This document shows, in pieces, positions 1 through 7,490 of a stretch of DNA of 35,675 nt (positions are counted from its first letter, which is position 1; each line of letters begins with the position of its first letter). The DNA comes from an uncultured Balneola sp. (GTDB taxonomy: Bacteria > Bacteroidota > Rhodothermia > Balneolales > Balneolaceae). Where the stretch lies: contig CAJXQC010000027.1 in NCBI GenBank assembly GCA_913058495.1, forward strand, positions 1 to 35,675, given 5' to 3'. Made by a program: the position numbers and the translations under genes. The notes under the pieces are model-generated. The model searched no databases. It worked only from the letters and a program-made list of their open reading frames with translations, and was not told the DNA's origin.

Positions 1-44
1 CACCTCTCTATTCGTCGGCAGCGTCAGATGTGTATAAGAGACAG
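1..44 (+). other. Illumina Nextera i5 adapter left in the assembly
   Basis: Positions 12-44 match the 33-base Nextera read-1 transposase adapter: TCGTCGGCAGCGTC at 12-25, then the Tn5 mosaic end AGATGTGTATAAGAGACAG at 26-44. Positions 4-11 read CTCTCTAT, which I recall as the i5 index S502, and positions 1-3 (CAC) match the last bases of the P5 oligonucleotide. The whole 44-base block therefore has the order P5 end, index, read-1 adapter. It is synthetic and not part of the genome; genomic sequence begins at 45. Confidence 0.97.
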
Positions 45-55
45 AATTACCATTT

Positions 56-859
56 ATGGAAGATTCATTTACAGAACAGATTTTCAACTCACATAATGAC
101 TGTGTAGAATGTCCATCCAAAGAGGAAGTGAGTTCCTTTTATAAGGACTTACTGGGAACATTATTTCCTGAGTATGCAACTCGGTCTTATGATTCACTTG
201 ATCTGTTTAATCTTCATGTACTAAAATTGAAGGAGGAGTTACATGAAATACTTTATGTCCAACTTAGACGTTCAGATATTGATGCCCGGAAAGTAAATAA
301 AGCTTTTTTTGATGCTATTCCTACCGTTTACAAAAAGCTCAAACAAGACATTAAAGCGATCTATAAAGGTGATCCTGCTGCTATAAGTACTGAAGAAGTT
401 GTGCGATCATATCCCGGTTTTTATGCAATTGCTACATATCGTATAGCTCACGTCTTAACTAAACTGGGTGTAGATATCATTCCTCGTATGTTTACCGAAC
501 ATGCACACAGTGTAACCGGAATTGATATTCACCCGGGTGCAACCATTGGTAATCATTTTTGTATTGACCACGGAACCGGAATTGTAATCGGTGAGACCAC
601 TGTAATCGGAGATCATGTTAAAATCTATCAAGGAGTTACACTCGGAGCTTTAAGTGTTAAAAAGGAAGATGCAAAAACCAAACGCCACCCTACTATTGAA
701 GATTATGTAATAATTTACTCAGGAGCCACCATCCTTGGAGGCAAAACCATTATTGGGGAGAAGAGCATTATCGGTGGCAACGTGTGGATCACCGAAAGTG
801 TAGCTCCAGGAAGTAAAATAAATTATAAGACCCGAACAGTTTCTGAAAGCAACAAATAA
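56..859 (+). CDS. cysE: Serine O-acetyltransferase
   Basis: Transfers acetyl from acetyl-CoA to L-serine, giving O-acetylserine for cysteine synthesis in the cytoplasm. An N-terminal helical region (about 1-130) precedes a left-handed beta-helix of hexapeptide repeats (about 150-250), seen as GIDIHPGATIG, DHGTGIVIGE (171-180, with the family catalytic His at 172) and IIGEKSIIGG. KRHPTIED at 209-216 is also family-typical. The length (267 aa) fits the Bacteroidota/EpsC-like form. It lies 32 bp before cysM, the next enzyme of the pathway, and is probably co-transcribed with it. The frame stays open from 56 back to the adapter junction at 44/45, so a start further upstream, lost with the contig edge, cannot be excluded. 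The usual upstream promoter is also missing. Family call is secure; the start is less so. Confidence 0.93.
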   Translation: MEDSFTEQIFNSHNDCVECPSKEEVSSFYKDLLGTLFPEYATRSYDSLDLFNLHVLKLKEELHEILYVQLRRSDIDARKVNKAFFDAIPTVYKKLKQDIKAIYKGDPAAISTEEVVRSYPGFYAIATYRIAHVLTKLGVDIIPRMFTEHAHSVTGIDIHPGATIGNHFCIDHGTGIVIGETTVIGDHVKIYQGVTLGALSVKKEDAKTKRHPTIEDYVIIYSGATILGGKTIIGEKSIIGGNVWITESVAPGSKINYKTRTVSESNK

Positions 860-891
860 CTAGATACTCATATTTTCAAAACAAGCATAAA

Positions 892-1773
892 ATGACTATT
901 GAACAATTAGTTGGAAATACTCCCCTTGTAAAAATAACTTCTCTTAATCCCAAAAATTCTGTAACGATTTATGGAAAATTGGAGGGACAAAACCCGGGAG
1001 GAAGTGTAAAAGATCGACCGGCTTTAAATATGATTAAAAGCGCTCTTGATCGAAAAGAGATTTCTGTGGGCGATAAACTGATTGAAGCCACCAGTGGAAA
1101 TACAGGAATTGCATTAGCCATGATCGCTCAGGCTCTTGGTGTTCATATGACCTTGATCATGCCGGATGGTGCTACTCCGGAAAGAATCAAAACCATGAGG
1201 GCATATGGTGCGGAAGTAATTTTGACACCCGCTGAAAAAACCATCGAGTACTCCCGACAACTCGCAGATGAAATGGCAGAGAACGGTGATTATCATATTT
1301 TGAATCAGTTTGCCAATCCTGATAATTATAACATGCATTATAAAACCACGGGACCTGAGATATGGAAGGATACACAGCAAAAGATAACACATTTTGTATC
1401 CGCTATGGGAACAACAGGTACAATCATGGGTGTTTCAAGGTATCTGAAAGAACAAAATTCTGATATACAGATTGTAGGAACTCAGCCCACCGACGGTTCC
1501 AGAATCCCCGGAATCAGGAGATGGTCACCTGAGTTTTTGCCAAAGATCTATGAGTCTGAACGGGTAGACCGTATCATTGATGTCAGTGCTGATGAAGCAA
1601 AAGTTATGACTCGCAGATTGGCAAAAGAAGAGGGAATTTTAGCCGGTATGAGTAGCGGGGGAGCCATGACAGCAGCTCTTAAACTGGCTTCGGAAATAAA
1701 AGAAGGCGTGATAGTTTCTATTATTTGTGACCGTGGTGATCGTTATCTGAGTAGCGATCTTTTTGAAGATTAA
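892..1773 (+). CDS. cysM: Cysteine synthase B (O-acetylserine sulfhydrylase)
   Basis: PLP enzyme that makes cysteine from O-acetylserine and sulfide (or thiosulfate). The PLP lysine lies in PGGSVKDR (K40), and the substrate-binding TSGNTG loop is at 67-72. MPDGATPERIKTMRAYGAEV, GIRRWSPEFLPKIY and the C-terminal CDRGDRYLSSDLF resemble CysM more than CysK, and the 293-residue length is also CysM-like. It follows the serine acetyltransferase gene by 32 bp, so the two last steps of cysteine synthesis form one unit. Whether it forms a CysE-CysK style complex cannot be told; the C-terminus of the acetyltransferase (ESNK) lacks the terminal Ile typical of complex-forming CysE. A CysK assignment is the main alternative. 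Confidence 0.93.
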   Translation: MTIEQLVGNTPLVKITSLNPKNSVTIYGKLEGQNPGGSVKDRPALNMIKSALDRKEISVGDKLIEATSGNTGIALAMIAQALGVHMTLIMPDGATPERIKTMRAYGAEVILTPAEKTIEYSRQLADEMAENGDYHILNQFANPDNYNMHYKTTGPEIWKDTQQKITHFVSAMGTTGTIMGVSRYLKEQNSDIQIVGTQPTDGSRIPGIRRWSPEFLPKIYESERVDRIIDVSADEAKVMTRRLAKEEGILAGMSSGGAMTAALKLASEIKEGVIVSIICDRGDRYLSSDLFED

Positions 1774-1845
1774 TTACCAGAGTTTTTCTGCAATTCCAGT
1801 TTGTGAAAAAAGTGAAACTAAATCTACTCAGATATTAATTAGCAC

Positions 1846-1874
1846 GTCCCCTTCCCTTGTTTAAGGGAAGGGAC
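1846..1874. repeat. Long hairpin behind cysM
   Basis: GTCCCCTTCCCTT (1846-1858) pairs with AAGGGAAGGGAC (1863-1874) through 12 base pairs with one bulged C and a GTTT loop. No T-run follows, so it is not a textbook intrinsic terminator, though it could protect or end the cysE-cysM transcript. CCCTTCCCTT-type palindromes are often dispersed intergenic repeats, but no second copy is seen in this window. Confidence 0.7.
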
Positions 1875-1938
1875 AGGGATGGGTTCGCACTTGTACCCAA
1901 TTAAATTATTCTGTTACTTCGATTGAAAAACAAGACCT

Positions 1939-1953
1939 TCGCTACTTTAGCGA
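1939..1953. repeat. Short hairpin upstream of the DUF3592 gene
   Basis: TCGCTA, CTT, TAGCGA forms a 6-bp perfect stem with a 3-base loop, 44 bp before the next start codon. It may be a repeat fragment. The rest of the 223-bp gap 1774-1996 is AT-rich and shows no gene or clear promoter. Confidence 0.45.
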
Positions 1954-1996
1954 CGAGCTGCTATGCACTTTTACAATAACTTTCCTTTATTTTAAT

Positions 1997-2611
1997 ATGG
2001 GTCAAAAAAGTAATTCCAAAAAAAGAACAAGAGAAATTCAAAAACTGCGAACAAATTTTAAAAAAATTCGAGAAAAGGAAAAGCTAAAAACCGCTTCCTT
2101 TACGCTCATTGCTCTTGTTTTTTTTGCTCTTTTAATGATCGTTACTAAAGATTCACCTTTTTGGAAAGCTCAAGCTCCAGTAGTTTTAATCTTTGGACTT
2201 CCTGGTGTTAGTTTTTTGGGTTTTGCTATTCGAAATCTATATCAACAACTTTCAACTCGGAAATGGATATCAACAAAATGTACAATTCTTGTCAAAGACG
2301 AAGAACCTAAAGGTTCAGGAACGGGAGGTACATCGTGGCATTCATTGGTCTATTATACCTATACAGTGGATGATGAGAGCTATATATCAAATAAAATTAG
2401 CTTCGGTTTAATAGGTTTTTCAAATATTTATAAAGCAAAAAAACATTCCCATATTTATAAAGAGAATGAGATAAGACAATGCTGGTATAATCCTGTAACT
2501 CCTTCAATGTCAGTACTGGAAAGAGATTTGTCTTTAAAAAAACCAATCTATCTTTTACTCTATGCGGCTTTATTCTTTGTATTAGGTTTTCTTATAAAAC
2601 TAAATATTTAG
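1997..2611 (+). CDS. DUF3592-type membrane protein, function unknown
   Basis: A 204-residue protein with a strongly basic N-terminus (GQKSNSKKRTREIQKLR), two hydrophobic helices at about 33-50 and 58-78, a soluble middle part and a last helix near 184-202. The middle part carries the DUF3592 pattern: a YYTYTVDDESYISNKISFG strand pair, then an NEIRQCWYNPVTPSMSVLE stretch where the family has its vYYNPxxPxxSvLe motif. No function is established for the family. It stands alone, in the same direction as cysM and convergent with the ABC exporter gene, with hairpin repeats on both sides. The start ATG follows an AT-rich stretch without a visible ribosome binding site. Domain call moderately sure, function unknown. 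Confidence 0.75.
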   Translation: MGQKSNSKKRTREIQKLRTNFKKIREKEKLKTASFTLIALVFFALLMIVTKDSPFWKAQAPVVLIFGLPGVSFLGFAIRNLYQQLSTRKWISTKCTILVKDEEPKGSGTGGTSWHSLVYYTYTVDDESYISNKISFGLIGFSNIYKAKKHSHIYKENEIRQCWYNPVTPSMSVLERDLSLKKPIYLLLYAALFFVLGFLIKLNI

Positions 2612-2627
2612 AAAAATAGCCTATCGC

Positions 2628-2701
2628 AAGCAGAAGCTCCTGCTTCCTATGACAAATTGAAGCAGAGCTTCAACATTGCATTCCGAACGAGACGTTCGGA
2701 A
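2628..2701. repeat. Three successive hairpins between convergent genes
   Basis: AAGCAG 2628-2633 pairs with CTGCTT 2640-2645. GAAGC/GCTTC flank AGA at 2659-2671. TTCCGAACG/CGTTCGGAA flank AGA at 2681-2701, a perfect 9-bp stem. They lie between the 3' ends of the DUF3592 gene and the ABC exporter gene, so a two-way transcription stop is plausible. There is no T-run, and the GAAGC/GCTTC style is typical of dispersed intergenic palindromes, so repeat remnant is the safer label. Confidence 0.65.
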
Positions 2702-2741
2702 CGAGAACTAAGCCAGACACTTGAACTAATTCCGGTACTTC

Positions 2742-4547
2742 TCATCCCAAAGTCTCCCCGGCCAAATCTCTGAACTGTAGTTCATATAAATGGCTGTATA
2801 ATCCGCCTTTGGCTAGTAGTTCGGTATGCGTTCCTTCTTCTACGATTTCGCCTTTATCCAGCACCAGAATTCGGTCTGCATTTTGGATGGTGGATAGTCG
2901 GTGGGCGATCACAAATGTGGTTCTACCTTTCATCAATCGGTTTAAGGCTTCCTGAACTTGTGCTTCCGATTCGGAATCTAGTGAAGAAGTCGCTTCATCT
3001 AATAACAGAATTTCGGGGTTTTTTAAAATTGCACGGGCAATTGCCATTCGCTGTCTTTGTCCACCGCTTAGCTTCACTCCTTTTTCACCGATCAGTGAAT
3101 CATATCCATCGGGATGTTCGATAATAAAATCATGGGCATTCGCATCTTCAGCAGCCTGAATGATCTCCTCATCCGTAGCATCCAGTTTTCCGTACTTCAA
3201 ATTGTCTTTTATGGTAGTACTGAACAGGTGAACTTCCTGCGGCACAATGGATATGTGTTCCCGAAATGATTTAACTTTCAGGTCGCTGATCGGAGTTCCA
3301 TCCAGTTTTATCTCCCCCTTCTCAACATCGTAAAATCTTGGGATCAGATTTAATAATGTCGTCTTTCCTGCTCCACTTGGACCAACCAATGCGATCGTCT
3401 CTCCTGCTTTTGCTTTAAAGCTGATATTCTTTAAAACCGGTCGCTCTTCTTCATACCTGAAACCAACTTCCCTGAATTCCAATTCTCCTTTTACATCGGT
3501 TACTTCAATTGCATCTGGCTTATCATCGATTTCAGGAATTTCATCCAGCAACTCAAAAATTCGCTCAGAAGCTCCGGCTGCGGTATTTACAGCCGTATAC
3601 AATCTGGAAGTCTGGCTGATTGATCTGGAAATATTCAGTGCATAAATAATAAAAGCCACCAGATCTCCTGCACTTAATCGTCCTTCAAGAACTTCTTTCC
3701 CACCGTACCAGAAAATAACTACTAACGTGCCCATAAACATGATTCCCACTCCGCTCCAGAACAATTGAGTAAGCACTACTTTCTTCCGGACGGTTCCGAA
3801 TAATTTCTCAATAGAATCGGAATATCGGGTTACTTCATAGGTTTCCCGAACGAATGCTTTCACCAAACGAACAGCTCCAAGTGCATCTTCTGCCACAGCA
3901 ATAGAATCCGCCAATTCATCCTGAATTCCACGTGACAGCTTTCTGATCTTCTGTCCGAAATAACGAGTCGCAATGGTCACAAACGGCACTGTTACGAAGA
4001 TCACTGCACTTAATCGCCAGTTCAATGCTACCATCAACGATACGGAACCGATCAGCGAAAAAGAGATCGTTAATAATTGTGGTAATGAATCCGTCAATGC
4101 CGTTCTGATGGAACCTACGTCGTTTGTTAATCGTGAAGTGATCTCACCTAAACGTCTCTCCGCAAAGAACTTGAATCCCAATCGATGAAGATGCTCATAT
4201 ACTTTTTTCCGGAGATCAGTGACTACTCTTTCCCCTACCCATTCCAGAAAATAGTTTCCGGTAAAACTGAACAACGATTGAAGCACGAACAACCCTATCA
4301 AGCCAATGGCAAGTAGGTTTAGTAAACTGCCATCACCTTTTTCGAAGACCGCATCCAGTAGTTCTCTTAGTCCAAGCGGAACTGTGAGCCAGATACCTGA
4401 TGCCAGCAGAACAACAACCGTTGCAAAGTAGAACCTTCCTCTGTAAGGCTTACTAAGCGCAAATATTTTGATCAGCGTATCCTTTAAGGAAGCAATGGAG
4501 TGATTTTTTTTGTCTTCTTTTTTATCGGGCATTTGTGTCTTAGTCAT
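2742..4547 (-). CDS. ABC exporter, MsbA/lipid-multidrug type (fused permease-ATPase)
   Basis: A half-transporter of 601 aa with six membrane helices in the first ~320 residues and a C-terminal ATPase, expected to work as a homodimer in the inner membrane. The ATPase shows Walker A GPSGAGKTT, Q-loop IVPQEVHLFSTTIKDNL, signature LSGGQRQR, Walker B ILLLDEATSSLD and H-loop IAHRLST, all intact. Sequence style is closest to MsbA/BmrA-like exporters, so lipid A-core or drug export are the candidates; the substrate cannot be read from the sequence. The gene is monocistronic and converges on the DUF3592 gene. The first ATG (4545-4547) lies inside a palindromic repeat arm; a second in-frame ATG at 4530-4532 may be the true start. 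Confidence 0.92.
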   Translation of the reverse strand: MTKTQMPDKKEDKKNHSIASLKDTLIKIFALSKPYRGRFYFATVVVLLASGIWLTVPLGLRELLDAVFEKGDGSLLNLLAIGLIGLFVLQSLFSFTGNYFLEWVGERVVTDLRKKVYEHLHRLGFKFFAERRLGEITSRLTNDVGSIRTALTDSLPQLLTISFSLIGSVSLMVALNWRLSAVIFVTVPFVTIATRYFGQKIRKLSRGIQDELADSIAVAEDALGAVRLVKAFVRETYEVTRYSDSIEKLFGTVRKKVVLTQLFWSGVGIMFMGTLVVIFWYGGKEVLEGRLSAGDLVAFIIYALNISRSISQTSRLYTAVNTAAGASERIFELLDEIPEIDDKPDAIEVTDVKGELEFREVGFRYEEERPVLKNISFKAKAGETIALVGPSGAGKTTLLNLIPRFYDVEKGEIKLDGTPISDLKVKSFREHISIVPQEVHLFSTTIKDNLKYGKLDATDEEIIQAAEDANAHDFIIEHPDGYDSLIGEKGVKLSGGQRQRMAIARAILKNPEILLLDEATSSLDSESEAQVQEALNRLMKGRTTFVIAHRLSTIQNADRILVLDKGEIVEEGTHTELLAKGGLYSHLYELQFRDLAGETLG

Positions 4548-4657
4548 TCAGAGCGAAAGCGATGAATCTGCAAGTCTGGTTTATACTTAGATTTGCAGAT
4601 CCTTCGGAAGTATCCTCAGGATGACAATATTTAATTACTAATCATCTCAGGATGACA
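4543..4657. repeat. Imperfect palindromic repeat overlapping the exporter start
   Basis: ATCTGCAAGTCT (4566-4577) pairs with AGATTTGCAGAT (4589-4600) with one G-T mismatch. Outside this core, GTCATTCAGAG at 4543-4553 faces CTCAGGATGACA at 4615-4626, giving an imperfect palindrome of about 84 bp. CTCAGGATGACA recurs directly at 4646-4657, like a partial extra copy of the outer end. The style (GATCC-TTCG ... CAGGATGACA) is that of dispersed palindromic elements common in environmental Bacteroidota. The outer left arm contains the annotated start codon of the exporter. Confidence 0.7.
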
Positions 4658-4749
4658 GCTCAAATAAATGCAAAATTAGTGCCAAGTAAACAAGATTTTT
4701 ATCTCGCAATTTGGTATCTACTAAAGACAGTAAAATTCATCACAAAGCT

Positions 4750-5244
4750 ATGGACAGCGAACTACTTACCTGGATCTTTTTAATTGGTGGAGTCATCCTG
4801 ATGTTGCTCGAATTTGTGATACCGAGCGGTATGGCATTGATCTTAGGAACAAGCGGACTCTTGGTTTCACTTGCTCGTTTTCTGGGTTTTTTTGACGACC
4901 CTATTACTGCAACTATGGCATGGATATTTACTTCAGCCGGAATTTCTATTCTGGCAATGCCTTTCATCAGGAAATATTTAAAGGGAGAAACTTCTTATAA
5001 ATTTGCGGATGAAGATTACGAAGCCATGGATCAGATCGTGGAAGTAGTTGAACCGCTGAATGAACATAATGATGAAGGCAGAATTCGGTTTCAGGGAATT
5101 TCATGGCAGGCCAGAACTTTGGAGGGAGAAGTTCCCGCAGGCACAAAAGTTAAGATCAAATATCGAGACAATACCACATGGATCGTAGAACCCGTGGATC
5201 AGATTCAGGAACCGACCTCAGAAAAACTTAAACGCAAAAATTAA
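4750..5244 (+). CDS. NfeD-like membrane protein
   Basis: A 164-residue NfeD short-form protein: three close hydrophobic helices (about 5-23, 26-45, 55-75), then a soluble C-terminal OB-fold domain (about 88-145) with the typical GRIRFQGISWQAR and GTKVKIKYRDNTTWIVEP strands. It lacks the N-terminal ClpP-like protease domain of long NfeD. NfeD proteins partner with stomatin/slipin SPFH proteins, and the gene sits 8 bp ahead of two of them, clearly one operon. I chose ATG 4750 because translation from the TTG at 4711 would add 13 polar residues ahead of a natural membrane start. The role is likely scaffolding or quality control in the inner membrane; the exact task is unknown. Confidence 0.85.
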   Translation: MDSELLTWIFLIGGVILMLLEFVIPSGMALILGTSGLLVSLARFLGFFDDPITATMAWIFTSAGISILAMPFIRKYLKGETSYKFADEDYEAMDQIVEVVEPLNEHNDEGRIRFQGISWQARTLEGEVPAGTKVKIKYRDNTTWIVEPVDQIQEPTSEKLKRKN

Positions 5245-5252
5245 AGGCTATC

Positions 5253-6188
5253 ATGTTTTGGACAAGTGTTCTTATCACATTAGTCGTTCTCTACTTTATA
5301 CTCACCCGATTATTTATCATCGTGGAAATGAGAGAAGAAGTAATACAGGAGCGACTTGGTAAATTCAAAAAGAACTTAAAACCGGGATTTCATTTTCTGG
5401 TTCCGTTTGTGGATCGTCCGGCTTACAGACGCGAAATGCGCGAGCAGGTATTAGACGTTCCAAGTCAAACTTGTATCACCAAAGACAATATTGAAGTGGC
5501 TGTTGATGGATTGGTGTACATTAAAGTGATGGATGCACACAAAGCCAGTTATGGAATCAATAATTATCAGGCGGCGGCTATTAATCTTGCACAAACTACC
5601 ATGCGTTCTGAAGTTGGTAAGATCACATTGGATGATACTTTTTCTGAGCGTGAAGCCATGAATGAAAATATAGTCCGGGAAATTGACAAAGCTGCCGGTC
5701 CATGGGGAATTAAAGTACTCCGATATGAGATCAAAAATATTCGTCCTTCCAATGAGATCGTAGATACCATGGAAAAACAAATGGAAGCAGAACGTGAAAA
5801 ACGTGCAGAGATCACTCATTCCGAAGGTTTTCGTCAGGCAAGGATCAATGAATCAGAAGGTGAGCAACGAAGTCAGATCCTGGTTTCAGAAGGTGCACGT
5901 CAGCGCAGAATCAATGAAGCCAAAGGTAAAGCCAAAGAAATTGAATTGATCGCCAATGCCACAGCAAACGGAATTCAACGAATTGCAGAAGCTATGCAAA
6001 AACCCGGTGGAGAGCTTGCCGTTCGTACAAAATTGGTGGAGCAATATATCGAGCAGTTCGGTTCTATACTTAAAAATTCAAACGTTTCAGTACTGCCTAC
6101 AGAAACTGCAAACTTGAAAACTTTCTTTGAAGGTGTAAGTAAAGTAAGCGATCACACAAAGAGTAAAGAAATTAAAGGAGATAACTAG
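5253..6188 (+). CDS. SPFH/stomatin (slipin, QmcA-like) protein 1
   Basis: A 311-residue membrane-anchored band-7 protein: one N-terminal helix (about 4-24), an SPFH domain (about 25-185) with VIQERLGKFKKNLKPGFHFLVP and VLDVPSQTCITKDNIEVAVD, and then a long charged coiled coil (about 185-245) with repeated SEG.RQ.RINE-type units. Such proteins assemble into large ring or cage oligomers on the membrane and modulate proteases or microdomains. It sits between the NfeD gene (8-bp gap) and a second slipin (2-bp gap), so NfeD and the two slipins are probably made together. The C-terminal 40 residues are variable. Family call firm; physiological role unproven. Confidence 0.92.
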   Translation: MFWTSVLITLVVLYFILTRLFIIVEMREEVIQERLGKFKKNLKPGFHFLVPFVDRPAYRREMREQVLDVPSQTCITKDNIEVAVDGLVYIKVMDAHKASYGINNYQAAAINLAQTTMRSEVGKITLDDTFSEREAMNENIVREIDKAAGPWGIKVLRYEIKNIRPSNEIVDTMEKQMEAEREKRAEITHSEGFRQARINESEGEQRSQILVSEGARQRRINEAKGKAKEIELIANATANGIQRIAEAMQKPGGELAVRTKLVEQYIEQFGSILKNSNVSVLPTETANLKTFFEGVSKVSDHTKSKEIKGDN

Positions 6189-6190
6189 TC

Positions 6191-7126
6191 ATGGAAATTA
6201 TTGAAATTATCAGTCAGGTTCTAGTTGGTCTTTTTACTTTATTCATCATTTTTAAAGTGATCAAGTCTTTACGTCTTGTGCCTAATCAGTATTCATACAT
6301 TGTAGAAAGACTGGGAAATTATCACAAAACACTTGGACCGGGTTTTCATGCTTTGGTTCCTTTTGTAGATAAAGTTGTATACAAACAGGATCTGCGTGAA
6401 GAAACCATCGAAGTAGAACCTCAAGAATGTTTCACTAAAGACAACGTAAAAGTTGAAGTAGATGGCGTGATCTATTTAAGTGTTATGGATCCGGTTAATG
6501 CCAGCTATGGAGTTACGAATTATCGCTATGCTGCCATTCAATTAGCACAAACCACAACCCGATCTGTTATCGGACTTATGGATCTGGATCAGACTTTTGA
6601 AGAGCGAGCGTTCATGAGTAAAGAAGTGGTAAAGGTTCTCAGCGAGATCGAAATGCCGTGGGGAATTAAAGTTCATAGGTATGAGATCAAGAATATTCTT
6701 ACTCCACGAACGGTCCAAAATGCAATGGAGCGACAAATGACAGCGGAGCGTGATCGCCGTGCCGTTATCGCAAAATCCGAAGGGGTTCAAGGCTCTAAAG
6801 TAAATGATGCTGAAGGTATCAAAGCGGAAATGGTGAATATTTCTGAAGCAGAGATGCAGCGACAAGTCAATGAAGCAGAAGGTTTGGCTAATGAAATCGA
6901 ATCTATTGCGACGGCTACCGCCATTTCCATCGAGAAGATTGCTCATGCTTTATCCCAGCCTATGGGAGCAGAAGCTATGAAACTTCGTCTTTCTGAAAAA
7001 TACCTGAATACACTGGAAGGCTTGGGACAGGACAAAAACGACATCATCCTTCCAAAAGATATTTCCAGCTATGATGCAGTAATGAAAGGGTTGTCTTTGG
7101 ATGAGTTTAATGAGGAGAAGAAGTAA
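6191..7126 (+). CDS. SPFH/stomatin (slipin, QmcA-like) protein 2
   Basis: Same length (311 aa) and architecture as the preceding gene: N-terminal helix (about 5-27), SPFH domain with RLGNYHKTLGPGFHALVPFV and EVEPQECFTKDNVKVEVD, and a coiled coil with SEGVQGSKVNDAEGIK-type units. The two are clearly paralogues but well diverged. Position and equal length suggest a tandem duplication followed by specialisation, possibly into one hetero-oligomeric cage, as for the HflK/HflC pair; this last point is inference. The gene closes the NfeD-slipin operon. The end of the operon is followed by an AT-rich repeat, with no clear terminator. Confidence 0.92.
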   Translation: MEIIEIISQVLVGLFTLFIIFKVIKSLRLVPNQYSYIVERLGNYHKTLGPGFHALVPFVDKVVYKQDLREETIEVEPQECFTKDNVKVEVDGVIYLSVMDPVNASYGVTNYRYAAIQLAQTTTRSVIGLMDLDQTFEERAFMSKEVVKVLSEIEMPWGIKVHRYEIKNILTPRTVQNAMERQMTAERDRRAVIAKSEGVQGSKVNDAEGIKAEMVNISEAEMQRQVNEAEGLANEIESIATATAISIEKIAHALSQPMGAEAMKLRLSEKYLNTLEGLGQDKNDIILPKDISSYDAVMKGLSLDEFNEEKK

Positions 7127-7133
7127 GAATATC

Positions 7134-7151
7134 CAATATCCAACAAGGAAT
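7134..7151 (+). repeat. Left copy of an inverted repeat around a small gene
   Basis: CAATATCCAACAAGGAAT; its reverse complement, with one mismatch, is at 7468-7485 on the other side of the 77-residue gene. The pair is 17/18 identical. The left copy is itself embedded in a run of AATATCCAA units (7129-7164). Confidence 0.7.
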
Positions 7152-7189
7152 GTTGAATATCCAATGTAGTCTATTCATTTTTAGATAAT

Positions 7190-7423
7190 ATGCTCTTTAA
7201 TATTGGTGGTTATTTTATTGGCGCTTCTTTCATTATTTTCGCTGGATGGAATCTTATAATCATGTTTCAGGCTATTGGCATGAATCGAGAAGAAAGGAAA
7301 TCTTTTATGAGTGATAAGGTGATAATTGAAAGCAAAAATAGAGTTCTAAAACCAGCAAGACTAACAGGTTATACTTTTTTTGTTTTAGGTTTCCTTATTT
7401 ATTTACTTGGTTACTTTTTTTAA
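7190..7423 (+). CDS. Small two-helix membrane protein, unknown
   Basis: A 77-residue protein with two predicted membrane helices (about 5-29 and 59-77) joined by a basic, polar loop (MNREERKSFMSDKVIIESKNRVLKPARLTGY). No family was recognised. The gene lies in a short interval between the slipin operon and the M23 peptidase gene and is bracketed by an 18-bp inverted repeat (7134-7151 and 7468-7485). Coding potential is supported by uninterrupted helix-loop-helix logic and basic residues on one side of the membrane. There is no clear ribosome binding site. A small, real membrane protein is likely, but a chance ORF is not excluded. Confidence 0.6.
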   Translation: MLFNIGGYFIGASFIIFAGWNLIIMFQAIGMNREERKSFMSDKVIIESKNRVLKPARLTGYTFFVLGFLIYLLGYFF

Positions 7424-7467
7424 GATATAACTTAGTATGTGAATGCTTGTAGAGCTAATCATTGAAT

Positions 7468-7485
7468 ATTCCTTGTTGAATATTG
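7468..7485 (-). repeat. Right copy of the inverted repeat around a small gene
   Basis: ATTCCTTGTTGAATATTG, the reverse complement of the left copy at 7134-7151 apart from one base. It ends 5 bp before the 3' end of the M23 peptidase gene and is followed by further TTGAATA/TTCAATA units. Confidence 0.7.
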
Positions 7486-7490
7486 ATTAT

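Noticed and set aside
4711-4749. N-terminal extension of the NfeD protein from a TTG start
   Set aside because: Adds polar residues before the first membrane helix, and ATG 4750 matches the family start.
6542-6946. Minus-strand ORF of 134 codons opposite slipin 2
   Set aside because: Antisense to the SPFH/coiled-coil coding region with no sensible protein features; the same holds for 5451-5819 opposite slipin 1.
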